From Beta vulgaris subsp. vulgaris (lineage: Eukaryota > Streptophyta > Magnoliopsida > Caryophyllales > Amaranthaceae), in assembly GCF_026745355.1 (NCBI RefSeq), contig NC_079208.1:49861816-49925815 (forward strand): DNA of 64,000 bases, in the 5' to 3' direction. Of the stretch, positions 35,002 through 46,282 are shown in pieces. How positions within the stretch are numbered: position 1 is the first letter of the stretch; each line of letters begins with the position of its first letter. A program made the position numbers and the translations under genes. Under the pieces are notes generated by a model that saw only the letters and a list, made by a program, of their open reading frames with translations, made no database searches and was not told the origin of the DNA.

Positions 35002-35763
35002 TTAGCACTCAGCCCAACCTTCCTCGTGATCCTCACGTGATCTTCTGCGTTTAATAACACGCGCTAGTTTTGCTTCGGTTGCCAAGATCAGCTTAGCTGG
35101 CACACCCGAGATCTGCTCCACCCTCCTAAGATCTTGACACGTGGACGCAGACTGGGTCCCACCTCCACCACTACCACGGAGACAAAACCTAACCGCCACC
35201 CAAAACGACGTCGCTAGGAGAACACGGAAGGGTAAAACCGTAATTCTATCCAAACAACCACTTAACAACTCAACCGCCATGTTAACAACCTGTCCAATAT
35301 CTCTTTCTTGAACCACCTCCATCCTCTTACACCAATTTACCAAAACACCCTCCACCTTCAAATCAACCACCACCGTACCTTTCTCCCTCCTTTGACCGTC
35401 AACTTTCTCTCTCCTCTTCCTCAACGACGTCGTTTCCACCTCCTCAGCCGCTTCTCCGGTGCTCGAAATGCAGGAAGAGCATGAGGAGAGAGAATCGTCT
35501 TCGCCGGAATCTTCTATTTCCTCCGGAGGAGAACAATCGCGGCAAAACAACGTCGCCGGAGGAGGAACTCCGGCACCAGAGAATTGATTTCCGTCGATTT
35601 TGCGACAATTAGGGCAAATCAAAGAGCGAACATGTCGAGCGACGAGGAAATTAGCACAGTGAACCTTTGAATCGCATGTGTGGCATAGAAAAGCGTTATC
35701 AGATGGACAGTAAAGCGACGCTTCACCATTGCAAAGCTCGCAGTTTCGCTTTAATTCCTCCAT
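35002..35763 (-). CDS. BBX32: Single B-box zinc-finger protein, BBX32-like
   Basis: Intronless 253-residue frame. Residues 8-53 are one B-box: C8-x2-C11, C19, D22, C27-x2-C30-D31, H35, H44, with the plant-type core DNAFLCHTCDSKVHCANFLV. Residues 85-130 are acidic and Ser-rich (EEIEDSGEDDSLSSCSSC). The C-terminus is basic (RVIKRRRSRED), possibly nuclear targeting. There is no second B-box and no CCT domain, which places it in structural group V of plant BBX proteins; length and C-terminal region fit BBX32 (At3g21150), a repressor of light signalling that acts with HY5/BBX21-type partners. The symbol is by family resemblance. The neighbouring intact host gene at 1-6.3 kb corresponds to At3g21140, adjacent to BBX32 in Arabidopsis, which supports orthology. 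The start codon is the first ATG and directly precedes the B-box. Confidence 0.87.
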   Translation of the reverse strand: MEELKRNCELCNGEASLYCPSDNAFLCHTCDSKVHCANFLVARHVRSLICPNCRKIDGNQFSGAGVPPPATLFCRDCSPPEEIEDSGEDDSLSSCSSCISSTGEAAEEVETTSLRKRREKVDGQRREKGTVVVDLKVEGVLVNWCKRMEVVQERDIGQVVNMAVELLSGCLDRITVLPFRVLLATSFWVAVRFCLRGSGGGGTQSASTCQDLRRVEQISGVPAKLILATEAKLARVIKRRRSREDHEEGWAEC

Positions 35764-36130
35764 GGTTGTAGTTGTTTATAATATGATCGAAAAGTAATAG
35801 ATGTAGAAGAAGGAATATATATTATATGGGGGTAAAGAAGATGAAGATTTGAGCGAAGTGAGAGAGAGTTTTTGATATTGGGGGAAATGAGAATATATGG
35901 TGGGTTTTGGAGATTGGAACGATATGAGCGAAGTATTTGATATGGAGAGAGAGAAAGAATATCTTTAAATTAAGGACACGGGGCGAAGAGGAGAGAGAAA
36001 ATGAGAGGATGAGTGGTGGAATGAATGAGAGGAAAGAAGAAAGAATCAAAGTGTTGGAAGAAAAATAGAGAATGAGACTCAAATATGTGGATTAGAAGCT
36101 TTTTATTATATAAATAAAAATAGAGGGTAC
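35764..36130 (-). promoter_or_regulatory. 5' leader and core promoter region of the B-box gene
   Basis: Upstream on the minus strand, AT-rich blocks ATATAATATATATTCC (about 35812-35827) and TTTATATAATAAAAA (about 36103-36117) are candidate TATA elements. Between them are CT-rich tracts (rich in TCTC on the minus strand), common in plant leaders. The transcription start cannot be fixed by eye. Confidence 0.4.
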
Positions 36131-36539
36131 TTTTTTGTGTGGCTTTGTCGAACAAACAAGGCTTTCTCCTTGTCCACAAAAACCTCGTTACTCTCGAAAC
36201 ACTCAATTCTCTATAGGGGAGAAGTTTTTACTTTTTCTTTTTAATCTAGATGATTTCAAATTCATTGGCTGGTTTATTTGCCACATTTATTTTTATTTTT
36301 TTCTGTTTTGTGGACTACACTTGCATTGAATGGTTGTAAATTGCATGTACTTTGTATTGGTGAATTGGTCATTTCAATAGTTCAAACTTCAAATCATTTT
36401 TTTTCTCTTTTATTAATATTTGTATAAAAAGCTTTTGTTGAAATTAATAAAAAAAAAAAATAGAGGTGGTAGTAGTATCTATTTTAGTAACACTAGTACA
36501 TAAAATACACATAAAAACATTACTATATAAGAAGAATTA

Positions 36540-36713
36540 GGGTATGTTTTCTTCGGCATAAAATAGTTGAACTGAACTGAATTGAATTGAACTGAACTGA
36601 AATGAATAGTAATATGTGAAAGTAAAAGTATTGTCCAGATATGAACCGAACCGAACTAAATTGAACTGAATTAAATTGAACTGAACTGAAAATAAGCTAA
36701 GGAGAACATGCCC
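36540..36713. mobile_element. Harbinger/Tourist-type MITE with TTA duplication
   Basis: GGGTATGTTTTCTTCGGC and the inverse of GCTAAGGAGAACATGCCC form inverted ends, flanked by TTA at 36537-36539 and 36714-36716. The interior is made of AACTGAACTGAATTG-type pentamer repeats. 174 bp. Confidence 0.8.
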
Positions 36714-37087
36714 TTATATAGTATATTTAGGAGCATTATAATTGTATTAAGAAAATATAGTTCATGCATAGGTGGTATGTCCTACAAGGAATCCCATTTT
36801 ATGTGTTACCAATTGGAAGAAATATTTTGTGACTATATAATTATGCAACTTTTGACACATAAAAGCCATAACTTTGAAAGAAATTCAAACCACCAAAAAG
36901 TTTGTTAGGTATATATGGTGCAACTTTGTGATGTAAAATGCTTAATGATTAATGGTGTTAGACTTTCATTAGTCATAAGTAGGGATGGCAACGGATTGTA
37001 TCTGGACCGGGTCCAGATCTGTTTCCAAACACTGGATCTAGATCCGACCCGGATCCAGCGGGTCTGAAAATGTTGCTATTCTACTTT

Positions 37088-37192
37088 TTGTTAAGAGAAG
37101 GATTAGCATTTGCTGATTTTGCTCATTTGCTGAAAATAGCCTTTGGTGTACCATGAGCATGGTACACCCAGGTCTATTATAAAGATTCTCCT
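37088..37192. repeat. Fragment of the GTACCATGAGCATGGTAC element
   Basis: Matches the right end of the element at 54800-55070: TTTGCTCATTTGCTGAAAATAG, then the palindrome GTACCATGAGCATGGTAC and TATTATAAAGATTCTC. Confidence 0.6.
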
Positions 37193-37580
37193 AATACAAA
37201 TATTAAGATAATCGTATAAAATATTATTATATATGTCTAATTGTATCTTTACAAAATATTTACCTTTATAATATAATTACTATACACATAAAGATAACAA
37301 TGGATCTATCATTATATTATGAGTGTTAATTGTAACCGGTGAAAAAACATGACACTAAAATGATGTACAATGTACATTAGATAAAGATGTAGGTCTTCCA
37401 TCAAAGAATACTTTGATGAAAAAATAGATCCAAGTGTGTGACTATAATCCATGCAAATTCATAGCCAAAATTTGACCACCCATAACGCCATAACTTTGAA
37501 AGAAATTCAAACTACCCAACAGTTTGTTAGGTATGGTGCAAATTTGTGATGGAAAATGCTGGATCGTAAATTTTTTAAAC
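37193..37580. repeat. Dispersed repeat, copy 2 of 3
   Basis: GCCATAACTTTGAAAGAAAT and TTTGTTAGGTATGGTGCAA near 37490-37545 recur at 36866-36945 (short copy 1) and 39900-39965 (copy 3). Copies 2 and 3 also share the upstream 200 bp. Non-coding; type unknown. Confidence 0.65.
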
Positions 37581-38765
37581 ATATAAATAATACCTGATTA
37601 GTATTTGTTTTCGGAATTTTAAAATATATTAAGGAACTCAACATCTCAAATGTACAAATATAATAATGTGGATACTTAAAGCATGATTAAAAGTTGGTTG
37701 AGATGGTAATTGTGTCATGATATAATATCAAGATGTTATGGGTTCAAATCTTGTTGCAAGCTAATTTTACTTTTGTTAATTGACATGACTTATGTACATG
37801 TTGGACAATTCTATAGTAAGATATTGACTCATTGTATAAAATATTTTTCATTGTTGATATAGGATTCGTATATCGTATATGCATATTTTTTTATTACAAC
37901 GGTATGATTGATATGAAACTGGATAGTAAATTGATAAAAAAAAAAACCACTCCTAATAATCTGATTACGGTTTTGATTCTCCTAAAAGTTGTATCACTCT
38001 TGACTATCTAATAATTCAAAAGAATATTTTTCAAAATTTTAAAGACACCTTTATCCCTAAGGGTAATAGTAAAATCATGAGCTTATACCTATTGAAACAT
38101 TAAAATAGATATTATAAGATAAGATAAGATAAGATTGTAACATATGGCTACTCATCCTATCAATTCTGGCTGATTTTACGATGTTAAATGTGTGAATATT
38201 TTTTATTTTATAATATAAAATCTAAATTTTCAAAAAACTTTGTACCTTTAATAGTTAATATATTAATAAAAGGACCCATATAATTTTAACTGAACAAAAT
38301 CTCTTTGGTAAATGAACCTCCCCTGGTCTACCTATGATCATTCATGGACTAAGTATTTGTATCATTCACTAACATCGAATTTTCGTGCACACAAATTTTT
38401 GGTGGACAATGGCTAACTATGGATAGTCTTATCTTCTCCTTTTAGAAATTGTATATATTGACTAATTGAATTTGAGATTAGCGAGAAATTTGTATTACAC
38501 CAAACTTACAAATAAGAAAAAGAAATTGATAAATGATATAATGTTTTAGCAACCTCCCATTGTAAACTCTTGCAATATATTCTATATATTCAATACGTAT
38601 ACTTTTTGGACAAATTTTGGACCAATGTCATGCTTTAAGTTTTTTCAGTAACTAAATTTCATATTTTTGTGCCATGCTCACTCTCATTTGAATCAAGATA
38701 TTGGATATTTTGAACTAAATATTCGTTTAAAGGAAACTTCTTTGCTTTAAAGGTGTTAACTTTGA

Positions 38766-38977
38766 AAGGATAGGAGTTAGCTGACTTAACTCAAGTGGGT
38801 AGAGCGCTCCCCCTTAGCCTTTGAGGTCAGGGGTTTGATCATTACCCCCAGCATTATGCTGGGATTTTTCCATAGCATGCTATGCATGCCTTACCAGCCA
38901 ATGTGTTGGTGTTTCCTACAGGCTACCAGCCTTGTATGGGTTAGCCTTGGGCTGACTTAATTTCTTAATAAAAAAAA
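38766..38977 (+). mobile_element. tRNA-derived SINE with 14-bp target duplication
   Basis: Flanked by GGTGTTAACTTTGA (38752-38765 and 38978-38991). A pol III A-box-like AGTGGGTAGAGCGC and a B-box-like GGGGTTTGATCATTACC are followed by a unique 3' body and an A-rich tail. The same family occurs inverted at 44002-44220. Confidence 0.85.
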
Positions 38978-39214
38978 GGTGTTAACTTTGAGCAATGTCT
39001 TGTAAATGAACTTGTGATTAGGAGTTCGATTGCTCACTGGAGCGTGGGGAGAGGGTTTGGGAGACAATTTCAACTTAGTTATGAGTTAGGTCTATAATAT
39101 ACAACTTAATGGGACTCGTATGTGTTAGGACATTTTGTTTACAGGAATGTTAGAATAGTATTGTATTTAATATGGAAGGGAGGGAGTAACATTTCGTGAT
39201 AAAAAAAATTAAAA

Positions 39215-40000
39215 CTTTTGATACAAATATCAATATAATCATATGTGAAGTATTATTATATTCGTCTAAATGTTTTTTTTAAAATGTTTTTTTTATAATA
39301 TAATTAATATAGAATTTTTTTAACCAGAATAATACAAAGTTTTGCCTGTTCTCTCGCATAATACAAACTTTTGATAATTTTTTTAATAATACAAACTTTT
39401 GATCAAAATTCCTCCAGTAGGACAATATCGGTTGTTAACTTGTTGCATGAGGTAACAAGCTGAGGTGGTTCAGGACTTCAGGTGGGTGGGGGGTTGGGGG
39501 AGGAGGGAGAAAGAAGAAAGATAATTTTGTAATTTTTTTTTACCTATTTTAAAGGTTACAAGTCAACTTGATCTAATGCAAAAATTTTGATGTAAAATTT
39601 ATATTATTAATAAATAATCAAAAGTTTGTAGTATTGTGAAAGATTGGGCAAAATTTTGTATTATTATAGTTAAAAAATCCATTATTATAATACCTAGATA
39701 TAATATAGATCAATCATTATATTACAAGTGTTAATCGTAGACGGTAAAGAAACACGTCTAATAATTAAAATGAAGATGATGTAGAATGTACCGTAAAGAA
39801 AAAAATGGAGTACTTCAATCAAATAATACTTTGATGAAAAATGGATCCAAGTGTGTGACTATAATGCATGCAAATTGATAGCCAAAATTTGACCACCCAT
39901 AAAGCCATAACTTTGAAAGAAATTCAAACCACCCAAAAGTTTGTTAGGTATGGTGCAAGTTTGTGATGGGAAATGCTGGATCGTAAGTTTTTTAAATTAC
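39215..40000. repeat. Dispersed repeat, copy 3 of 3, interrupted by a MITE
   Basis: Homologous to 37193-37580 at both ends (ATCAATATAATCATATGTG at left; GCCATAACTTTGAAAGAAAT and TGGGAAATGCTGGATCGTAA at right). The extra central part is mainly the element at 39315-39678. Confidence 0.6.
39315..39678. mobile_element. MITE with about 60-bp terminal inverted repeats
   Basis: Left end TTTTTTAACCAGAATAATAC... through ACAAACTTTTGAT; right end is the inverse of ATTTTTTAACTATAATAATAC... through ACAAACTTTTGAT. Long inverted ends with no coding suggest a Mutator-type MITE. It interrupts a repeat that is intact at 37193-37580. An exact target duplication was not clear. Confidence 0.7.
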
Positions 40001-40481
40001 TATTCCACATATTATGACTTGAAAACATATATAGTCAACAGTTCACAAATTTTAGCCGTCGAAAATATCTCGAAACTGTTGGTATATTTTAAAATTTGAG
40101 GTTAAGAAGTAATGTTGAATCCTTGGTTTAATTTACAAAGGGACCCTCATTATTCATCATGTATCAAACGACCACAACGTGCTAAAGCTAACTTGACTAT
40201 GTCATGGTCACTCTTCAAACTGAAGACGCGTCAACTTTTTTGGACACAAGCTTTGGAAGCTTCACTATTACTAGTACTCCATCTCCAATATGGTGCATTC
40301 TTATTTGGAAAATTTGTTGGTTTGCCTTCTTCTCTATATATGCCTCCTTTTTATGATGGATGGGACGATGGGTCACTTGGGGGGACTCCACTAACTATAC
40401 ATTATATGATTAGACGTGGTCACTGAATTGGGTTGGACACCGCGTGTTAATAGCTGATCGGTTCAATATGGAGTCATCTTG

Positions 40482-40599
40482 TTTTTTTATCTATATGAGC
40501 CACGAAGACAGTACAAAGTACAAGAAGGGGAGGGGGATTCGAACCTATGACCTATCGTTCACAACACCTCAATCTTAACCAATAGGCCAAGACATCCTT
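40482..40599 (-). mobile_element. Short tRNA-derived SINE
   Basis: On the minus strand: A-box-like TTGGCCTATTGGTTAAGA, B-box GGTTCGAATCCCC, then about 50 bp and an A tail (T run at 40482-40488). Flanked by an imperfect duplication, GGTTCAATATGGAGTCATCT (from 40460) and GGTTAATATTGAGTCATCT (from 40600). Confidence 0.75.
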
Positions 40600-40620
40600 G
40601 GTTAATATTGAGTCATCTTG

Positions 40621-43062
40621 TAATATGTAATAATCGTACCTTATACTATACTATGTGTATTGCTTTTTTTTCACTGTACGTTAACCAAATCTAATTGTTA
40701 TTACTGTAATTCCTAAGTTGTATGTAATTTGTATATCTGCTCACTTTAATCATTTTTCTTATCTTATAGTATTATTCACCATTTTAAAGATAATATTGCA
40801 CTATTATTTGATGAACAACTTGTGAAATTTTAAATGCCAATTTGTTAACTAGCATGCATGATCTAACAAGGAGAGAAAGAAGTGAACGTTTAAAGTTATT
40901 ACTAGTATAGTAATTTGTAACCTAGCTAATTGTTCATATAATTCAAGTGATTCTTTTGTTGACAATGGACATATAAATACACATAAAACATACTAGTAAT
41001 TAGTAAACTAAATGAAAGTAGAGATTCAAAACTCCAACAAGCTATCTATAGCATGCAATGTGAACATGATCTTGCAAAACTTTGAGTATGGCACAACATT
41101 GGAATTGAGAGGCAAGAGGAATTGTAGCCTTTATCGTCCATTCTTGATTAATATACGTGGTCATGGAGCCATGCAAACATGGGATTAGGTTATGAAAGTT
41201 GCAAGAAGATTACAATTGGAGGGCCATAAAAGCATGCTAGGCTCTTAACATTTAAGCATGAGTGAGTCTAGTGTTATGTGGATCTAACAAATTAAAGGTA
41301 GTCAGAGGAGATTTTTTTATCATATTACGGAGAAAGCAAATGCAGGAAGATTTTTTTCTCAATTTCATGCGATGGATGAAAGCGGATAATAAGAAGAATT
41401 TACAAGGATAAACAAATTTGTTTTTTACTTATAAATTATGATACAAAGGGAAAATTGATTGATTATTGTAATCAAGAAAGATATCTATTTAAAGAACAAC
41501 TTGGTTTCATACTAAGAAAAATATTCGTGTTTGATATACCTTCATCACTAATGTAATTACCCTTTGTAAACTATGATAAACCTATGATGGAACCTAATTC
41601 TATCGTACATAAAAGTATATCCTAGATTAATCAAATAGATCTAATACTATATAATAATACGTTATATACAAAATATTGCATTTAAAATCACAAATCCAAA
41701 TCAATCAAATGCAAAATACAATAAAAGATTGTGATTCAGGGTTATTCTTGTAGATTCTTTCTAAAAAGTATATACGCATACAACTATGAACAACCCTTAG
41801 AAGTTTAGAGCCGGTCTATACAAGACTCTAGTGGATTTTCAGCAATTCAATCTGGTGATAAGTAATACCATATAAGTAGCCGATATCCCATCTTCTCCTA
41901 TCTCTCTCCTCTTTTCAAAAAATATCCTCTAGAGGGGCTATTATGGATGTTTTCTTCCATGATAGGCCCCTCATTATCTCTTTTTTGTAGTTTCTAGTTT
42001 ATTTTCTTACTTTTTTTTGCTGCTTTCAATAAGTTCCATGTGTGATGGCTTTAGTCCCCTTTATGGTTTTTGTAGTCTCTGCCTTCACGGTGGATGTATT
42101 AGTTTGGTTTCTTTGTTTGTCACTAGACTTTGGACCCTGGGTCGAATTGAAGGTTGATTTGTTGATAGGATTTTGTGCGGGATTGCAACTGCGGTCAATA
42201 ATTCGCGTACAATCGGTTGATATGAATTAATTATAATTTTACATCTATCAAAACTACGTTAGATCGTTAAACCCTGTAGTAAAAGGCTGCATCAGAAAGC
42301 GATGTGAAGAGAAAATTTAGAAAGATTAATTTTGCTCAACAATCGTGATTTTGCCAGATATTAATTAAGGTTATTTCATTTGATCTGTATGGCTCGCAAC
42401 ATCTCAATCTTAACCACTAGACTAAAATATTTTTGTTAAAATAGACTATGTTAAATGTAGGTGTAGTTTTTATATCTAAGCCTTTGTGTAGGATGGTAGT
42501 GGCTGGTGGCACATTGCTTTAATTCGCATTAATAATTGATTTGGTGTTTAGTCCAATGGTAGATCAACTTATTGAGCAAGACAGTGACTAACCCGCAGGA
42601 TATTTACCCTTAATTTCATCACTTGTGGGGCCCAGCCCAAGTCCAACATAAAATTACACACGTAATGACGTGGCAAGATGACAGCGGACCGTTAAGGTCC
42701 ATCCAATCACATTCTCACATGAGAAAGCAACCCCCGAATTAACCACACAATAGCTAAAGATTTCCTATTTCTGAATTTTGAGAAGAAAGAATATAATATA
42801 CAGTAGTAGCTAGGAGTATTTGAAAAAGAATAAATATCAAACATTTTTTCAACCACACCATAATCGACACGTGCTTTTAAAGCCTCTTCTTCTCACCACG
42901 GAATCTAACGGTGCTGTTTCATCAATTCATTTACTTTTTCTTTTGACAGGATTGATCGATTAACTTCTTCTTCTTTTTTTTTTCTTTTTTTTTTTTAATA
43001 ATTAACTTCTTCTTTCTTCTATCCTACTCCTACGACATTAAATTAAAGTAAGTTGTCATATC
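40621..43062. other. Long non-coding stretch
   Basis: No gene could be supported. 42390-42430 reversed reads TAGTCTAGTGGTTAAGATTG, an isolated SINE-like A-box. 42650-42930 contains GACGTGGCAAG and GACACGTGC, G-box-like motifs that could be a relic promoter with no gene attached. Confidence 0.35.
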
Positions 43063-43074
43063 GAGTTTTTACCC

Positions 43075-43288
43075 GATGGTCAGAGCTCCTATCTCCTAAT
43101 TTCATGGTCGGGAGTTCGATTCGCATCAACCCCATATTTGGCGTGTTTGTGTGGATTTGTGTTCCTGAGTATAAATCCCCACTTTTCAGTTTCTGGAAGT
43201 TTCCTTATGGGTTGGGATCCCCTTCTTACCCCCTAACTCATGAGGGCTGAGTCTATTTGAGCCAGTAAATTACCGAATAAAAAAAAAA
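43075..43288 (+). mobile_element. tRNA-derived SINE with 12-bp target duplication
   Basis: Flanked by GAGTTTTTACCC at 43063-43074 and 43289-43300. Internal A-box-like GATGGTCAGAGCTCC, B-box-like GGGAGTTCGATTCGC, and a poly-A tail. A different family from the 38766 SINE. Confidence 0.85.
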
Positions 43289-43345
43289 GAGTTTTTACCC
43301 TTTAAAAAAAGTTTTTGGGAGCATATATTAACATATTAAGAGATA

Positions 43346-43574
43346 CTTCATCCGGTCTCTATTAGTTTACACGTATTTTTTTTGGAATGTCCATTAATAC
43401 TTTACGCATTTCTTTTGTTTCCACTTTTAGAATAGGTTCACTAACTTTAAATCGCACGTACATTCAACTTTAATATGAAATAATAGTTTTTTTTTCTCTT
43501 TCTATGTCCCACAACATTTTTCTCCTGAAATTTTGTGCAAAAGAAACGGGTAAACTAATAAAGACCGGAGGAAG
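43346..43574. mobile_element. Stowaway-type MITE
   Basis: CTTCATCCGGTCTCTATTAG and the inverse CTAATAAAGACCGGAGGAAG as terminal repeats, with TA on both sides. 229 bp. Confidence 0.85.
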
Positions 43575-43634
43575 TATTAGAATGTGACCCGTAAAAGTAT
43601 TAGGCTATAAGTAACTTATTAGTGTTAAGTTGTA

Positions 43635-43848
43635 CTTCTCCAGCTCCAAAATTATTGCAACACTTTCTTTTGCTAAAAAAAAAATAAAGGAGGAAGTTGC
43701 AAGTGAGGTATTGTTAATATTTATGTTAAATTAATAAAAGCGAAAAATTGTTTAATATTAGTGATCTCGTGCGTAGATATATCGTGTTATATTGACTAAA
43801 GAACGATCAACAAGGATAAGTGTTGCAATAATTTTGGAGCGGATGAAA
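43635..43848. mobile_element. Stowaway-like MITE, copy A
   Basis: CTCCAAAATTATTGCAACAC and the inverse AAGTGTTGCAATAATTTTGG near the ends, bounded by TA. The same element is at 54568-54778 in inverse orientation within a larger inverted duplication. Confidence 0.82.
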
Positions 43849-43918
43849 TAGCATATTTGAAGATAACAATAACATATACTTATGTTATTAGAGCTAGTTA
43901 TCCCACATCTAAAAATAC

Positions 43919-44480
43919 GAATGATCCGGCCCGGCTTATTATCACCTCTACCTGAATCCTCATATAATGAGCAACTAAATAAAGAATAGAGGAAGTTTTT
44001 CTTTTTTTTTTTTTTTTTTTTTGATTAGGAAATTAAGTCATCCCAAGAGCTAATCCCTACCAAGGCTACTAGCCTTGTAGGAACTACCAACACATTGGCT
44101 GGTAAAGCATGCAAAAGCATGCTAAGGAAATAACCCAACATAATGCTGGGAATAAGGATCGAATCCCTAACCTCAAGGATCAGAGGGGAGTGCTCTACCA
44201 CATGAACTAGCTCCTCATCCTTTTAAAAAAAATAAATAGAGGAAGTATGTATTCTATCTTTTTTAGTTGCTACATTTTGTCATTTCGGAGTGTCTTAATT
44301 TACTTGGTATATTTCTAAATGTTTACTATGTGGTACCCATATATATTATTTACCTTTATACTATTATATTTGTATTCATTACACAAAAGACAATTATTTC
44401 ATACTTTATTGCTCTATTTTTTATTGATCCTCATATATTATCTTGGCAATTATACAAAAGTAAATATAAAGACTAATAAA
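43919..44480. repeat. Arm A of an inverted duplication (with a SINE inserted)
   Basis: GGCCCGGCTTATTATCACCT near 43928 and GTTGCTACATTTTGTCATT near 44266 through TATCTTGGCAATTATACAAA near 44448 match 53820-54110 reversed. The SINE at 44002-44220 is present only in this arm. Confidence 0.72.
44002..44220 (-). mobile_element. tRNA-derived SINE, same family as 38766
   Basis: Reverse of a SINE: T run at 44002-44022, then inverse body (GAACTACCAACACATTGGCT, AACATAATGCTGGGAATAA), B-box inverse GATCGAATCCCTAAC and A-box inverse GTGCTCTACCACATGAAC. The likely imperfect duplication is AATAGAGGAAGT on both sides (about 43985 and 44235). Confidence 0.78.
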
Positions 44481-46136
44481 AGAAGGAGAGAGTAATTGAT
44501 AAACTCATAAATCACTTTTGTTTGAAAATAAGTTGGGATAAATTTTATTGTATATGAGGATATTTCTTCATATATGACAGGATAGGAATTAGGATGATAG
44601 AAAAGCAAATATGAGAGGGTCCTGGACCGGGTGAGTATAAACGGCCATTGAAGAATGATTCCAAATGGGGCCCATAAAGTAGCTTTTTAATTTATTTCTT
44701 TAGCATCCTTTGATTTGGTCCACTAATATGAGTAAGCAAATGGGAGCCACAAAATCATTTCCATGTATGTGTTTGGTGATCATAATATCCAGCAGATTTT
44801 TCATTTTATATAGAGTAGTATTCCTGATTTTTAGCCCACAGATTCATTTTTATTGTTTTATGGTAAAGTTTTGATACACACAACACTGCACAATATGTGT
44901 CGATGAATATGTTAGGTGGTTGGTTATGCTTCATGACTTTTTTCTCCCCTCTTTTCCTCTTGTATTGTACATACTTGCTCTATTTAGAAATAATTGTATC
45001 ATTTTTATGTACTATTCACATCTTATACTTAAATTATCTTTGGTGATTTATATTTTAGGAAAAACATAGTTATATGGGTCTTGTTAGATTTGTCTCGATG
45101 TAAATTTTTTTAAAATAAACTTCTTATAATATTTACTTATTGATAATTAAATATATTAAGGGCACCTGCAGCAGCCCAAAATAGATCCCAGCTTGCAAAT
45201 ATTGAAGAGTTAGAGCTAGTAGCTTGGTTGATGGAGTGCAAAGAAAGTTGTTGCGTTGCTTGGGGAAACCAAGTATCTCCACAAAGCTATTTGTTTTGTT
45301 CTACTCTTTATGGGCCCTATTTCCACTTTTCACTTTCACTTTTCATTCACTCTCTATGTATAGATGCAATTGTTTGATATGATGATGACATGTGGGATAT
45401 ACAAAAACTACAAGTGAATGTAGTTTTTCATTAGAAGAGGTTGTAGCTTGAAAATGTTGTAGTTTGGAAATCTGATGTGGCACATAAAGTTACAAATGGT
45501 TGTAGTTTGCCATTGTAATTGCTCTAATGGTTGAAATCATACGTCGGCATGCATGAAAGTTAGAAATGGTGTAACTTTTTCTAAACGGAGGAAGTATAAG
45601 AGTACGTACATGGCTAAGAAAAGACTAGTATGATTTATGAATATGATCATTATTCATCTTTGCTACGTTTACTTGGTGTTTCTATGGTTGGGGTGAACCA
45701 ATCTTATAAGATATCTTATATTATGAGGAACATGTTCACATCCATTTGTTATTATTGTTATTGGTGTGATGCAACAACAGAATGAATGCTAGCCATATAT
45801 ATATGAGTGTATCATAATTAAGGATCAAATACTTAAATAGTAGTATGAATTATTATATGCTCTTTTTCTTTTGTGTTTTTATTATATGATGATAATGCTA
45901 CTAAATCAATTATTCATGATCAATTCATTTACTGTACGTCTATGTAAACCTTTTATGGCACGAAAAAAATTATCTACCTAATGGATAATATATATACCCA
46001 TTGCATATAGACATTAATGTTTAATGGATTCTAGATAATAAATAAAATATAATATTTTAAGTATCTATATAATTATAATTTGGCATGTTCCGGGACGCTA
46101 AATAAGAAATATAGTTCTACTTAATTATTCATATTT
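44481..46136. other. Non-coding stretch before the LINE
   Basis: No gene seen. 45160-45540 (GGGCACCTGCAGCAGCCC ... TTGTAATTGCTCTAATGG) looks like a hAT-type MITE remnant and shares TCCCAGCTTGCAAATAT with 34365. Confidence 0.35.
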
Positions 46137-46282
46137 ATGTAAAATAATAATAAGCTTCCTATTAAGTCATCAACATAAAAATAAGGAAGCTCCCTTGAAA
46201 GACAGGAACCCCCTCTCTAACCCCCGTTAGAGAACCCTACCATCTGGTCTATCTCCGCCGCGGCGGCCGTACTCCTCCGCCT

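Noticed and set aside
38780..38860. Possible functional tRNA gene
   Set aside because: A and B boxes are present, but the sequence cannot fold a cloverleaf by eye and has a SINE tail and target duplications; the same applies to 40540-40600 and 43075-43140.
40112..40426. 104-residue open frame
   Set aside because: No homology recognised, no splice or promoter context; composition typical of chance frames.
42042..42230. 62-residue hydrophobic frame
   Set aside because: Short, no supporting context, in a repeat-rich gap.
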